Part shown: in pieces, positions 32,693-41,373 of the stretch
Numbering within the stretch: the stretch's first letter is position 1
How the letters are laid out: each line of letters starts with the position of its first letter
Origin: Alphaproteobacteria bacterium
Lineage (GTDB): Bacteria; Pseudomonadota; Alphaproteobacteria; Bin95
DNA: 61,273 bases
Direction: 5' to 3'
Assembly: GCA_022827685.1 (NCBI GenBank)
Contig: JAJEIH010000001.1
Location: 1 to 61,273 of the forward strand
Notes under the pieces: generated by a model
Told to the model about the DNA's origin: nothing
Database searches by the model: none
What the model saw: only the letters and a program-made list of their open reading frames with translations
Position numbers and translations under genes: made by a program

Positions 32693-33430
32693 ATGCCGGT
32701 TGCAATCGTTACCGGCGCCGGGACCGGCGTCGGACAGGCGGCTGCCGAGGCCCTGCTGGGCGCGGGCTACCGGGTGGCGCTCGCCGGGCGGCGGACGGAG
32801 CCGCTGGAGGAAGTCGCCGCGCGCTGGCCGGAGAGCACGCTGGTGCAATCGACCGATGTCGGCGACGAGGACCAGGTGAAGGCGCTGTTCGAGGCGACGG
32901 TTGCGCGCTTCGGGCGGGTGGACCTGCTGTTCAACAATGCGGGCTCGGGCGCGCCTCCGGTGCCGCTGGAGGAGCTGACGCTTGCCCAGTGGCAGGCGGT
33001 GGTGGACGCCAATCTCACCGGCAGCTTCCTCTGCACCCGGGAAGCCTTCCGGGTGATGAAGTCGCAGGACCCGCCGGGCGGACGGATCATCAACAACGGG
33101 TCGATTTCCGCCCATGTGCCGCGTCCCAACTCGGCGCCCTACACCTCGACCAAGCATGGCGTGACCGGGCTGACCCGCTCGACCATCCTGGACGGACGCG
33201 CCTGCGGCATCACCTGCGGCCAGATCGACATCGGCAATGCCGAGACGCCGATGACGCAGCGCATGAAGAAGGGCGTGCTGCAGCCCGACGGCGAGACCCG
33301 GGTCGAGCCGGTGATGGATGTGCGCCATGTCGCCGACGCCGTGCTCTACATGGCGGGCCTCTCGCCGGACGTCAATGTGCCGTTCCTGACCGTGATGGCG
33401 AACGGCATGCCGTTCATCGGGCGAGGCTAG
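32693..33430 (+). CDS. SDR family oxidoreductase
   Basis: A 245-aa short-chain dehydrogenase. Cofactor motif TGAGTGVGQ is at residues 7-15, NNAG near 83-86, and the catalytic Tyr/Lys in YTSTKHG near 150 with Ser in NGSISA. Arg in the AGRR segment after the second strand suggests NADP. GGGGGAGGAAG precedes the ATG. It is divergent from the esterase gene. The substrate is not predictable. Confidence 0.9.
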   Translation: MPVAIVTGAGTGVGQAAAEALLGAGYRVALAGRRTEPLEEVAARWPESTLVQSTDVGDEDQVKALFEATVARFGRVDLLFNNAGSGAPPVPLEELTLAQWQAVVDANLTGSFLCTREAFRVMKSQDPPGGRIINNGSISAHVPRPNSAPYTSTKHGVTGLTRSTILDGRACGITCGQIDIGNAETPMTQRMKKGVLQPDGETRVEPVMDVRHVADAVLYMAGLSPDVNVPFLTVMANGMPFIGRG

Positions 33431-33475
33431 GGCGCATCGCTTGGCGGCGACGCGGCGCAGCAGACTGAGACGGCC

Positions 33476-34006
33476 ATGATCAGGCGCTGCACGGCGGACG
33501 ATTTCGACCGCATCCTCGCGATCATCAACGACGCCGCCCGGGCCTATCGCGGCGTCATACCGGACGACCGGTGGAAGGAACCCTACATGCCCGCCGGGGA
33601 GCTGGCCGAAGAGCTTGCGGCCGATATCAGCTTCGACGGATACGAGATCGAAGGGACAGGACTGGTCGGGGTGATGGGCATCCAGCCGGTCGAGGACGTG
33701 ACGCTGATCCGCCATGCCTATGTGGCGACGGACCATCGGCGGTCCGGAATCGGGTCGGCGCTGCTCGAAGGATTGCTCGCGCGCCAGGACCGTCCGGTCC
33801 TCATCGGCACCTGGGCTGCCGCCGACTGGGCGGTTGCGTTCTATCGCCGGTATGGGTTCGAAATGGTTCCAGAGCCGGAGAAAACGACGCTGTTGCGGCG
33901 CTATTGGACCGTTCCCGAGCGCCAGATCGAGACCTCCGTGGTCCTCGCCGATTCCCGCTGGCGCAGCAGGGCGCATGGACCCGGCGAAACAGGCGCGGGG
34001 GATTGA
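33476..34006 (+). CDS. GNAT-family N-acetyltransferase
   Basis: A 176-aa protein with the GNAT fold. VTLIRHAYVATDHRRSGIGSALLEGLL carries the acetyl-CoA loop RRSGIG (about residues 84-89), and FYRRYGFEMV is the usual late motif. It probably acetylates an amine; the acceptor is unknown. It lies 45 nt after the SDR gene and 55 nt before asd, all on the plus strand. Confidence 0.85.
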   Translation: MIRRCTADDFDRILAIINDAARAYRGVIPDDRWKEPYMPAGELAEELAADISFDGYEIEGTGLVGVMGIQPVEDVTLIRHAYVATDHRRSGIGSALLEGLLARQDRPVLIGTWAAADWAVAFYRRYGFEMVPEPEKTTLLRRYWTVPERQIETSVVLADSRWRSRAHGPGETGAGD

Positions 34007-34061
34007 AAAGCCGACGGGCGCGCCGTAAGTCTCGCCGGCCATTTGCGAAGGACACGAGCTC

Positions 34062-35072
34062 ATGGGCTACAGGGTCGCCATAGCCGGCGCGACCGGAGCC
34101 GTCGGCTACCAGCTTCTGGAAGGGTTGCACGAGACATCCTTCCCCGTGGACGACATTGCGGCGCTTGCCTCGCGCAAATCCCAGGGCCGCAAGGTGTCCT
34201 TCGGCGACGACGAAGTGGACGTGCAGGTCCTGGACGAGTTCGACTTTTCGGGCTGGGACATCGCGCTGTTCTCCCCGGGCGGCGCGGTCTCGAAGGTGCA
34301 TGCGCCGCGCGCCGCCGCCGCCGGCTGCGTCGTCATCGACAACAGTTCGACCTTCCGCCTGGACAGCGACGTGCCGCTGGTGGTGCCGGAGGTGAACCGG
34401 GAGGCGCTGGCGGGCTTCTCGGCGCGCAACATCGTCTCCAATCCCAACTGCTCGACCATCCAGATGGTGGTGGCGCTGAAGCCGCTGCACGACGCGCAGC
34501 CGATCCGGCGGGTCGTGGTCTCGACCTACCAGTCGGTCTCCGGCGCGGGCCGCAAGGGCATGGACGAGCTCTGGGGCCAGACGCGCGGCGTCTATCAGCT
34601 GGAGGACGCGGAGCCGGCCGAGTTCACCAAGGAGATCGCCTTCAATGTCGTGCCGCATATCGACGTCTTCATGGACGACGGCTCGACGAAGGAAGAGTGG
34701 AAGATGGTCAACGAGACCCGGAAGATCCTCGACGCCGACATCGCCGTCACGGCGACCTGCGTGCGGGTGCCGGTCTTCGTCGGCCATGCCGAGGCGGTGA
34801 ATGTCGAGTTCGACGGGCCGATGGACGAGGAAGAGGCCTACGAACTGCTGAGCCAGGCCCCTGGCGTGGAGGTGGTGGACCGGCGCCAGGACGGCGGCTA
34901 TGTCACGCCCAAGGAGGCCGCCGGCGACGACACCGTGTTCGTTTCGCGCATCCGCCGCGACCCGACCGTCGAATACGGCCTCAACCTCTGGGTTGTTTCG
35001 GACAATCTGCGCAAGGGCGCGGCGACCAACGCCGTCCAGATCGCCCGCGAACTCGCCGACGCCTGGCTTTGA
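34062..35072 (+). CDS. asd: Aspartate-semialdehyde dehydrogenase
   Basis: A 336-aa enzyme making aspartate semialdehyde from aspartyl phosphate, the branch to Lys, Met, Thr and diaminopimelate. The NADP site is VAIAGATGAVG (residues 5-15); the active Cys is in NPNCSTIQM (near 130) and the His in the segment HAEAVNVEF. Length is typical. GAAGGAC lies before the ATG. It ends in a TTGA overlap with the thioesterase gene. Confidence 0.96.
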   Translation: MGYRVAIAGATGAVGYQLLEGLHETSFPVDDIAALASRKSQGRKVSFGDDEVDVQVLDEFDFSGWDIALFSPGGAVSKVHAPRAAAAGCVVIDNSSTFRLDSDVPLVVPEVNREALAGFSARNIVSNPNCSTIQMVVALKPLHDAQPIRRVVVSTYQSVSGAGRKGMDELWGQTRGVYQLEDAEPAEFTKEIAFNVVPHIDVFMDDGSTKEEWKMVNETRKILDADIAVTATCVRVPVFVGHAEAVNVEFDGPMDEEEAYELLSQAPGVEVVDRRQDGGYVTPKEAAGDDTVFVSRIRRDPTVEYGLNLWVVSDNLRKGAATNAVQIARELADAWL

Positions 35073-35557
35073 GCATCTGGCCGGAAGGGTTCGCGCCGGA
35101 GATTCCGGCCGCATGGGCAGGGCCGGACGGCCTCGTGCCGCGGGTGCGCTATCTGGAGCTGTTCGAGGCTGTGCTGGAGCCGTTCGGCCGCGCGCTCGGA
35201 CTGCCGCCGGACTATCTGGAGCGGACAAATTGCAGCACCTTCGCGCTGGAAAGCCATGTCGTCTATCTGGACGACGCCAGGGCCGGCGAGCGGCTGCTCT
35301 GCCGGTTCCATTTCGCCGATGCGGACGCGAAGCGCGTCCACTACCTGCAAACGCTCCACCGCACATCCGACGGCCCGGCGCTGGCCGCCTATGAGTGCCT
35401 GTGCATGCATGTGAACCTGGAACTGCGCCGGGGCCTGCCGTTTCCCGAAGCGGCGGCGGCGCGCGCAGGGAAACTGGTCGAGCTCCACCGCCGCCACCCC
35501 TGGCCCGTCGGCCCTCGCCTCGCCATCCGTTTCCACGCGGAGGAGGCCGCGGCGTAG
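35069..35557 (+). CDS. Acyl-CoA thioesterase-like hotdog protein
   Basis: A 162-aa hotdog-fold protein (VRYLELFEAVLEPFGRALGLPPDYL, FALESHVVYLDDARAGERLLCRFHFADAD, AAYECLCMHVNLE). It fits the 4HBT/thioesterase-like group. The only start that uses the whole domain is a TTG at 35069 that overlaps the asd stop (TTGA); a later GTG would remove the first strand. The coupling suggests asd read-through drives it. The acyl substrate is unknown. Confidence 0.78.
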   Translation: MSIWPEGFAPEIPAAWAGPDGLVPRVRYLELFEAVLEPFGRALGLPPDYLERTNCSTFALESHVVYLDDARAGERLLCRFHFADADAKRVHYLQTLHRTSDGPALAAYECLCMHVNLELRRGLPFPEAAAARAGKLVELHRRHPWPVGPRLAIRFHAEEAAA

Positions 35558-35563
35558 GCCGGG

Positions 35564-36484
35564 TTACCCCCGGGCGGCGCGGCGCAGGCGGTCGTTGATC
35601 GCCCGGCCGAGGCCGCGCTCGGGGATCGGGGCCACCGCGATGCCGCTCCCGCCGTCCAGCCGGCGCAGCATGGCGAACAGGTTGGCGGCGGCCTCCGCAA
35701 GATCGGCGGACGGGCTGAGGTTCAGATCGCCTCCCACGGCCCCGAAGCCGAGCATGGCTTCGCCCGAGCGGGCGGCTTCGGCCTCCATGCGGAGCGGGCT
35801 GTCGGGCGCATAGTGGCGCAGCAGCATACCGGGCGAAGGGCGCGGCTCGTCGCCCGCCGACGGGGCGGGTTCGGCGAGCGGGCCGGTCTCCGCCTCGATT
35901 GCGTCGGCGTCAAGCGCGCCCGGCCGCAGCAGGATCGGCAAGCCGTCGCCGAGCGCGACCACGGTCGATTCGAGGCCGAACCGGCAGGGGCCGCCGTCCA
36001 GCACCATGGCGGCGCTCTTCCCGAGCTCCGCCGCGGCGTGGGCCGCCGTCGTCGGGCTGAGCCGCCCGGAGCGGTTGGCGCTTGGGCCCACCAGCGGCCG
36101 TCCGGCGGCGCGGATCAGCGCTTCCGCCAGCGGATGCGCCGGCCAGCGGAGCGCCAGCGTGTCGAGGCCGGCCGACGCGAGCCACGAAACGGGCGAGGCC
36201 GGCGCGCGCGGCAGCACCAGCGTCAGCGGGCCGGGCCAGAACCGGTCCGCGAGCCGGCGGGCGCGGTCGTCGAAGACCGCCAGCGCCTCCGCCCCGCCAC
36301 GGTCCGCGACATGGACGATGAGCGGGTTGAAGCGCGGCCGGCCCTTGGCCTCGAACACGGCGGCGACGGCGCGGTCGTCGGTCGCGTCGGCTCCGAGGCC
36401 GTAAACGGTCTCGGTCGGGAAGGCGACGAGCCTGCCGGCGCGGATCGACCGGGCGGCTTCCTCGATAGCCGCCCCGGACGTCAC
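35564..36484 (-). CDS. tsaC: L-threonylcarbamoyladenylate synthase
   Basis: A 306-aa Sua5/YciO/YrdC-type enzyme that makes threonylcarbamoyl-AMP for the t6A tRNA modification. The YrdC domain has RLVAFPTETVYGLGADA, KGRPRFNPLIVH and GPSANRSGRLSPTT. The extra C-terminal Sua5 domain (residues about 205-306) makes it longer than E. coli TsaC. The GTG start overlaps the cysQ stop (GTGA at 36481-36484). It converges with the thioesterase gene, leaving only 6 nt. Confidence 0.93.
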   Translation of the reverse strand: MTSGAAIEEAARSIRAGRLVAFPTETVYGLGADATDDRAVAAVFEAKGRPRFNPLIVHVADRGGAEALAVFDDRARRLADRFWPGPLTLVLPRAPASPVSWLASAGLDTLALRWPAHPLAEALIRAAGRPLVGPSANRSGRLSPTTAAHAAAELGKSAAMVLDGGPCRFGLESTVVALGDGLPILLRPGALDADAIEAETGPLAEPAPSAGDEPRPSPGMLLRHYAPDSPLRMEAEAARSGEAMLGFGAVGGDLNLSPSADLAEAAANLFAMLRRLDGGSGIAVAPIPERGLGRAINDRLRRAARG

Positions 36485-37248
36485 GACCCGCCCCAGGCGA
36501 TGAACCAGGGGTTCGAGAAGCGCGCCTTGCCGTAGAGCAGTTCCGGGCCGTCGTCGATCTCGCGCACCGAGCCGCCGGCAGCCGCGAGCACGGCATGGCC
36601 GGCCGCCGTGTCCCACTCGTTGCTGCCGCCGTAGCGCGGATAGACATCGGCCTCGCCACGCGCGATCAGGCAGAATTTGAGCGACGAGCCGGCGTCGATC
36701 TGCCGGGCGACATCGTAGCGCGCGAGGAAACGGTCGATGTCCCGGCCAGCGCCGTAGGTGCGGCTGACCGTGACCGTGATGCCCGTGTCGGGGAACGGCC
36801 GGATGGAGATTTTCCGCCGCCCGCCATCGTCTTCCATGAAGGCGCCGGCGTCCTTCCGGCCGGCGTAAAGCTCATTCGAAGCGGGCAGATAGACGGCGCC
36901 CAGCACCGGGCGTCTTTGTTCGATGAGCGCGATATTGACCGTGAACTCGGGAACCTTGCGGATGAACTCCTTGGTGCCGTCGAGCGGATCCACCAGCCAG
37001 AACGGCCCGTCGCCGATTTCCGGCACCCGCCCGGCCGCAACGCTTTCCTCGGCTACGACAGGGATGTCCGGGGTCAATGCGGCGAGGCGCTCGATGATCA
37101 GGCGTTCGGCCGCCTCGTCCGCCGCCGTCACCTGGCTGCGGTCCGCCTTGCGGCGCGTCTCCAGCTTCGGCGCGCGGAACCACGGCATGATCGTCTCGCC
37201 CGCCTCGCGCGCGACCCGGCAGACGGATTCGAGCAGCTCTTCCCGCAT
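36481..37248 (-). CDS. cysQ: 3'(2'),5'-bisphosphate nucleotidase
   Basis: A 255-aa inositol-monophosphatase-fold enzyme that clears PAP, a by-product of sulfate assimilation. Metal-binding motifs are VVAEES (near residue 64), WLVDPLDGTKEFI (near 83) and the late WDTAAGHAVL (near 212). Length and motifs fit CysQ. It is coupled to tsaC by GTGA. No sulfate-assimilation genes are nearby. Confidence 0.92.
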   Translation of the reverse strand: MREELLESVCRVAREAGETIMPWFRAPKLETRRKADRSQVTAADEAAERLIIERLAALTPDIPVVAEESVAAGRVPEIGDGPFWLVDPLDGTKEFIRKVPEFTVNIALIEQRRPVLGAVYLPASNELYAGRKDAGAFMEDDGGRRKISIRPFPDTGITVTVSRTYGAGRDIDRFLARYDVARQIDAGSSLKFCLIARGEADVYPRYGGSNEWDTAAGHAVLAAAGGSVREIDDGPELLYGKARFSNPWFIAWGGS

Positions 37249-37274
37249 GGATGCGTTCCGTGCTCCGTCCGGCT

Positions 37275-38216
37275 CTATCCGGTCCGGTCGTTCAGATAGT
37301 GCAGCGGCAGGCCGGCCTCCGGCCAGTCGCAGGAAACCAGCCTGCCCGAATGAGACATTGTGATGAAGGCGGTGCGGAGGTCCGGGCCGCCGAAGCAGAT
37401 ATTGGTCGTGTAAGGGTCCGGCATCGGCACATGCTCCAGCCCCGACCCGTCGGGCCGGACGATGGAAATGCCGGGGTCCATCAGGGTGGCGACGCAGATG
37501 TTCCCGGCCGCATCCAGCGCCAGGCTGTCGAGCATGCGGTAGCCGTGGGTCTGGTTGACCAGCCGCCCGCCATGGGGGCTCGGCCAAGGATGCTTCTTCA
37601 GCACGCCCGGCGCCTCGACGTCAAAGGCCCAGATGCGCCCGGTCTGCGTTTCGGCGACATAGACCGTGCTGTCGTCGGGCGAGAGGCCGATGCCGTTCGG
37701 CGTGATGAGCGGGAAGGCGGCTTCCGTGATGAAAGACCCGTCGGCGCGGGCATAGTGGATGCCGGTGCGGTCCCACGTCCGCTCCCAGTCGCGGACCTTG
37801 CCGAGGTCGGTGAACCAGAAGCCGCCCTCGCCGTCGAACACCAAGTCGTTCGGGCTCTTGAGCCGGCGACCTTCGCATTCGGTGTAGAGCACATCGACCG
37901 TGCCGGTCTCGAGGTCCACCGCCTCGATCCGGCCGCCGCTGTAGTCCCGCGCCTGCCCGACGGGGCGCATCCGCCCGCCCGGCTCGTCGAGCCATTCATT
38001 GCCGCCATTGTTGCAGAGATAGACCCGCCCGTCGGGCCCGAGCGCGGCGCCGTTCGGCCCGCCGCCGGGCTCCGCCACGACTTCCTTGCGTCCGTCGGGA
38101 TGCACGCGCGTCAACGTGCCGCGACGGATCTCGACGAGGAGCACCGAGCCGTCCGGCATGGCGATCGGCCCTTCGGGAAACATCAGCCCGTCGGTGACGG
38201 TCCGCAATTCGGTCAT
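37275..38216 (-). CDS. SMP-30/gluconolactonase-family protein
   Basis: A 313-aa six-bladed beta-propeller. FPEGPIAMPDGSVLLVEI supplies the first metal-binding Glu, then GGGPNGAALGPDGRVYLCNNGG, SPNDLVFDGEGGFWFTDLG and TPNGIGLSPDDSTVYVAET. These Asn and Asp residues form the calcium site of lactone hydrolases. It probably opens a sugar lactone or related ester; the substrate is unknown. It lies between cysQ and an enoyl-CoA hydratase, with gaps of about 25-40 nt. Confidence 0.9.
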   Translation of the reverse strand: MTELRTVTDGLMFPEGPIAMPDGSVLLVEIRRGTLTRVHPDGRKEVVAEPGGGPNGAALGPDGRVYLCNNGGNEWLDEPGGRMRPVGQARDYSGGRIEAVDLETGTVDVLYTECEGRRLKSPNDLVFDGEGGFWFTDLGKVRDWERTWDRTGIHYARADGSFITEAAFPLITPNGIGLSPDDSTVYVAETQTGRIWAFDVEAPGVLKKHPWPSPHGGRLVNQTHGYRMLDSLALDAAGNICVATLMDPGISIVRPDGSGLEHVPMPDPYTTNICFGGPDLRTAFITMSHSGRLVSCDWPEAGLPLHYLNDRTG

Positions 38217-38258
38217 GTCCGCTCCGTGGCAGTGGATTGGGGCAATGGCGGCGGGCGC

Positions 38259-39056
38259 TCAGGCGCCCTTGAAGACGGGCCGGCGCTTTTCGAGGAAGGC
38301 CGTGACGCCTTCCGCATGGTCGTCCGTGGTCATCGACACCGCCATATGCTCGCCCTCCCACTGCAATTGCTGCTCCATGGGCGTGTGGAAGGCGGTGTTG
38401 AACAACGACTTGGCCTGGGCGTAAGCGACCGTAGGCCCGGCGGCCAGGCGTTCGGCGAGCGCCCGCGTCTCGGCCTCCAGGTCGGCTGTCGGTACGACCC
38501 GGTTCACGATGCCGAGTTCGAGTGCGCGCTCCGCGCCGAAACGGTCGCCGAGCAGCGCCAGTTCCATGGCCTGCTTCATGCCGAGCGTGCGGGCGAGGAA
38601 ATAGGAGGAGCCGCCATCCGGGCTCGCGCCGATGTGGCAGTAGGCGAGCGTGAAGAAGGAGTCGTCGGCGGCAAGCGCGAGGTCGCAGGCCGCGACCAGC
38701 CCGAGGCCGAAACCGGCGGCGGCGCCCTGGACGCTTGCGATCACGGGCTTGCGCATCCGGCGGATGGCAAAGATCGGCAGATGGATCGCGTGGATGCCCT
38801 CGACCACGGCGCGTTTGCGGGTCTCCCTGTCTATTTCGAGGCGTTCCTGCATGGCGCGGATGTCGCCGCCCGCCATGAAATGCCCGCCCGCGCCGCGCAA
38901 CACCACGCAGCGCACGGATCCGTCATGCTCCAGGTCGCCGATGACGTCCCGCATGTCGATGCGCATCTGCGGGCTGAGCGCGTTGCGCGCCTTCGGGTTG
39001 TTGAGCGTGACCCAGGCGATTCCCTTGTCGATCTCGCAAAGCACCGTGTCGCCCAT
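38259..39056 (-). CDS. Enoyl-CoA hydratase/isomerase family protein
   Basis: A 265-aa crotonase-fold protein. LRGAGGHFMAGGDIRAM forms the first oxyanion turn (near residue 60) and VQGAAAGFGLGLVAACDLALA the second (near 108). The Glu positions used by hydratases are replaced or shifted (AGASPDGGSSYFL region), so hydratase, isomerase or other crotonase activity is possible. It is divergent from the MFS gene. Confidence 0.88.
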   Translation of the reverse strand: MGDTVLCEIDKGIAWVTLNNPKARNALSPQMRIDMRDVIGDLEHDGSVRCVVLRGAGGHFMAGGDIRAMQERLEIDRETRKRAVVEGIHAIHLPIFAIRRMRKPVIASVQGAAAGFGLGLVAACDLALAADDSFFTLAYCHIGASPDGGSSYFLARTLGMKQAMELALLGDRFGAERALELGIVNRVVPTADLEAETRALAERLAAGPTVAYAQAKSLFNTAFHTPMEQQLQWEGEHMAVSMTTDDHAEGVTAFLEKRRPVFKGA

Positions 39057-39123
39057 TCCGGCTTCTCCTTGTCTCGGGGCGGGCCAGATTGTAAGCGACG
39101 CGGAACGCTTCGGGAAATCAGCG

Positions 39124-40326
39124 ATGCTTCGTTACGGCGTGTTCGCCGTTATCGCCGGGGGCCTTGTGCTGGCATTCACCTTCGGGTCGCGCCAGTCCTT
39201 CGGCATGTATCTGGAGCCGATCAGTTCCGATCTGGGCTGGTCGGTGGCAGTGGTATCGCTCGCGCTCGCCATCCAGAGCATCTTCTGGGGCCTGGGCCAA
39301 CCGTTCTTCGGCTGGATCGCGGACCGCTTCGGGACCGGGCGGACACTGGTCATCGGCAGCGCGATCTACGCCTCCGGCCTCTTCTACGCCAGCCGGATGC
39401 AGACGCCCGAGGACGCCTACCTGTCGCTCGGCCTGCTGGTAGGGCTGGGTGCGGCAGGCTGTGGCATGCCCATAGTGATGACGGCGGTGGTGCGCGCCTT
39501 TCCCAAGGAGCGGCACCCGCTGGTCATGGCGCTGACGGCAACCGGGGTTTCGCTCGGACAGTTCTTCGTGACCCCGTCCGCGCGCCCCATCATCGAGGCC
39601 TTCGGATGGCGGGGCGGACTGCTGTGCCTGATGGGGTTGATCGGTCTCGTCGTGCTGCTGGCCGCGGTGTTGCGCTCGCGGCCCGTGTCGCGGTCGCGAG
39701 CGCTGGAAGCGGAGCAGAGCCTGAGGGAGGCGCTGACCGAGGCCAGGGGCCATTCCGGGTATCTGCTGCTGACCGCAGGTTTCTTCGTCTGCGGCTTCCA
39801 CGTGCAGTTCATCGTGACGCATCTGCCCAATTTCATCTCGCAAAGCGGCCTGCCGGCCGATGTCGGCGGCTGGGCAATCGCGGTCATCGGCATCTGCAAC
39901 CTCATTGGCACAATCGCAGTGGGGTTCCTTGGCAGCCGTTTCCGCAAGAAATACCTGCTGAGCGGCGTCTATGCGGTGCGGGCGCTCATGTTTGCGATCT
40001 ATGCCTTCTCGCCGGTCACGACGACGACGACGCTCATCTTCGCCGCCGGGCTCGGCCTGGCCTGGCTCAGCACGGTGCCGCTTACCTCCGCGATCATCGG
40101 CCAGATCTTTGGCACGCGCTATTTCGGCACACTGTTCGGCATCGTCTTTCTCGGCCACCAGGCGGGCGCATTTCTGGGCGCCTCGCTCGGCGGCTATCTG
40201 TTCGACCTGACGGGCGGCTACGAGACGATCTGGCTCATCAATATCGGGCTTGGCGTGTTCGCTGCGATCATCCACCTGCCCATCGCCGACAAGCCTATCG
40301 TCCGCCCGCTGGCTCAGCCGGCATAA
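39124..40326 (+). CDS. MFS transporter
   Basis: A 400-aa transporter with 12 predicted membrane segments in two halves of six. The loop between segments 2 and 3 has GWIADRFGTGRTL (near residue 73), the MFS A-motif. The start GGLVLAFTFGSRQSFGMYL with EPISSDLGWSVAVVSLALA resembles the oxalate/formate antiporter-like and monocarboxylate-type group, so an organic acid is a reasonable substrate guess. No partner gene shows what it carries. Confidence 0.88.
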   Translation: MLRYGVFAVIAGGLVLAFTFGSRQSFGMYLEPISSDLGWSVAVVSLALAIQSIFWGLGQPFFGWIADRFGTGRTLVIGSAIYASGLFYASRMQTPEDAYLSLGLLVGLGAAGCGMPIVMTAVVRAFPKERHPLVMALTATGVSLGQFFVTPSARPIIEAFGWRGGLLCLMGLIGLVVLLAAVLRSRPVSRSRALEAEQSLREALTEARGHSGYLLLTAGFFVCGFHVQFIVTHLPNFISQSGLPADVGGWAIAVIGICNLIGTIAVGFLGSRFRKKYLLSGVYAVRALMFAIYAFSPVTTTTTLIFAAGLGLAWLSTVPLTSAIIGQIFGTRYFGTLFGIVFLGHQAGAFLGASLGGYLFDLTGGYETIWLINIGLGVFAAIIHLPIADKPIVRPLAQPA

Positions 40327-40398
40327 CGGGAAAGTGATTGGCGGCCGGGGCGTTTCCTGCGCATTTGTTGCGCCAGGAAATTCAAAGGAGCGCATGGC

Positions 40399-41367
40399 AT
40401 GCAGATCCTGAAACGACGGGGCTGGGAGCTGCCCGAGAGCGAGGCGACCCCGGAGGCAGTGTTCCGCGACAGGCGCCGGCTGATCCAGGCGGCGGCGGCC
40501 GGAAGCATCGCCTCGGCGGCATGGCCCCTTGCGGCGCGCGCCGCCACGCCGGAATCGGACCCGACGGCCGACCTCTACCCGGGACCGCGCAACGAGGCCT
40601 ATACGCTCGACCGGCCGCTGACGCCGGAGGACGTTGCGACCACCTACAACAATTTCTATGAGTTCGGCTCCAGCAAGGGCATCTGGAAGCGGGCGCGGGA
40701 CAATCTGCGCATCCGCCCTTGGACCGTGCATCTCGACGGCGATGTGGAAAAGCCCATCGAGATCGGATTCGACGACCTGGTGCGCAAGTTGGGCGTCGAA
40801 GAACGCCTCTACCGCCACCGCTGCGTCGAGGCCTGGGCGATGGCGGTGCCGTGGTCCGGCTTCCCGATGGCGAGGCTGGTCGAATTCGCGAAGCCGCTCG
40901 CCAAGGCGAAATATGTCCGCATGGAGACCTTCAACGACCCCGAGATGGCGTCGGGCCAGAAGGAGTTCTGGTATCCGTGGCCCTATGTCGAGGGCGTTAC
41001 CATGGAGGAGGCCACCAACGAGCTCGCCTTCATCGTCACAGGCCTCTACGGCAAGCCGGTGCCGGCCCAGAACGGCGCCCCGTTGCGCTTGGCGCTGCCG
41101 TGGAAATACGGCTTCAAGTCGATCAAGTCGGTTGTCCGCTTCACCTTCACGGACGAGCAGCCCAAGAGCTTCTGGGAGAAGGTGCAGGGCCGCGAATACG
41201 GCTTCTGGGCCAATGTGAACCCGGAGGTGCCGCACCGGCGCTGGAGCCAGACGACCGAGCGGATGATCGGCACCGACGAGCGTCGCAAAACCCTGCTCTA
41301 CAACGGCTACGGCGAGTTCGTGGCCCATCTCTACGAGGGGATGGACCAAAGGAAGCTGTTCTATTGA
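40399..41367 (+). CDS. msrP: Protein-methionine-sulfoxide reductase, catalytic subunit
   Basis: A 322-aa periplasmic molybdoenzyme that repairs oxidised methionines in envelope proteins. A twin-arginine signal is at residues 24-50 (DRRRLIQAAAAGS). The Mo-coordinating Cys is in YRHRCVEAWAMAVPW (near 145), followed by YGKPVPAQNGAPLRLALPWKYGFK. Length and order are standard. The heme partner MsrQ, usually encoded next, is not here: the next gene is an opposed peptidase 6 nt away. Confidence 0.95.
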   Translation: MQILKRRGWELPESEATPEAVFRDRRRLIQAAAAGSIASAAWPLAARAATPESDPTADLYPGPRNEAYTLDRPLTPEDVATTYNNFYEFGSSKGIWKRARDNLRIRPWTVHLDGDVEKPIEIGFDDLVRKLGVEERLYRHRCVEAWAMAVPWSGFPMARLVEFAKPLAKAKYVRMETFNDPEMASGQKEFWYPWPYVEGVTMEEATNELAFIVTGLYGKPVPAQNGAPLRLALPWKYGFKSIKSVVRFTFTDEQPKSFWEKVQGREYGFWANVNPEVPHRRWSQTTERMIGTDERRKTLLYNGYGEFVAHLYEGMDQRKLFY

Positions 41368-41373
41368 GGACGG

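Noticed and set aside
37251-40337. Plus-strand frame of 1028 codons
   Set aside because: Antisense to the SMP-30 and enoyl-CoA hydratase genes and out of frame with the MFS gene; no domain is readable.
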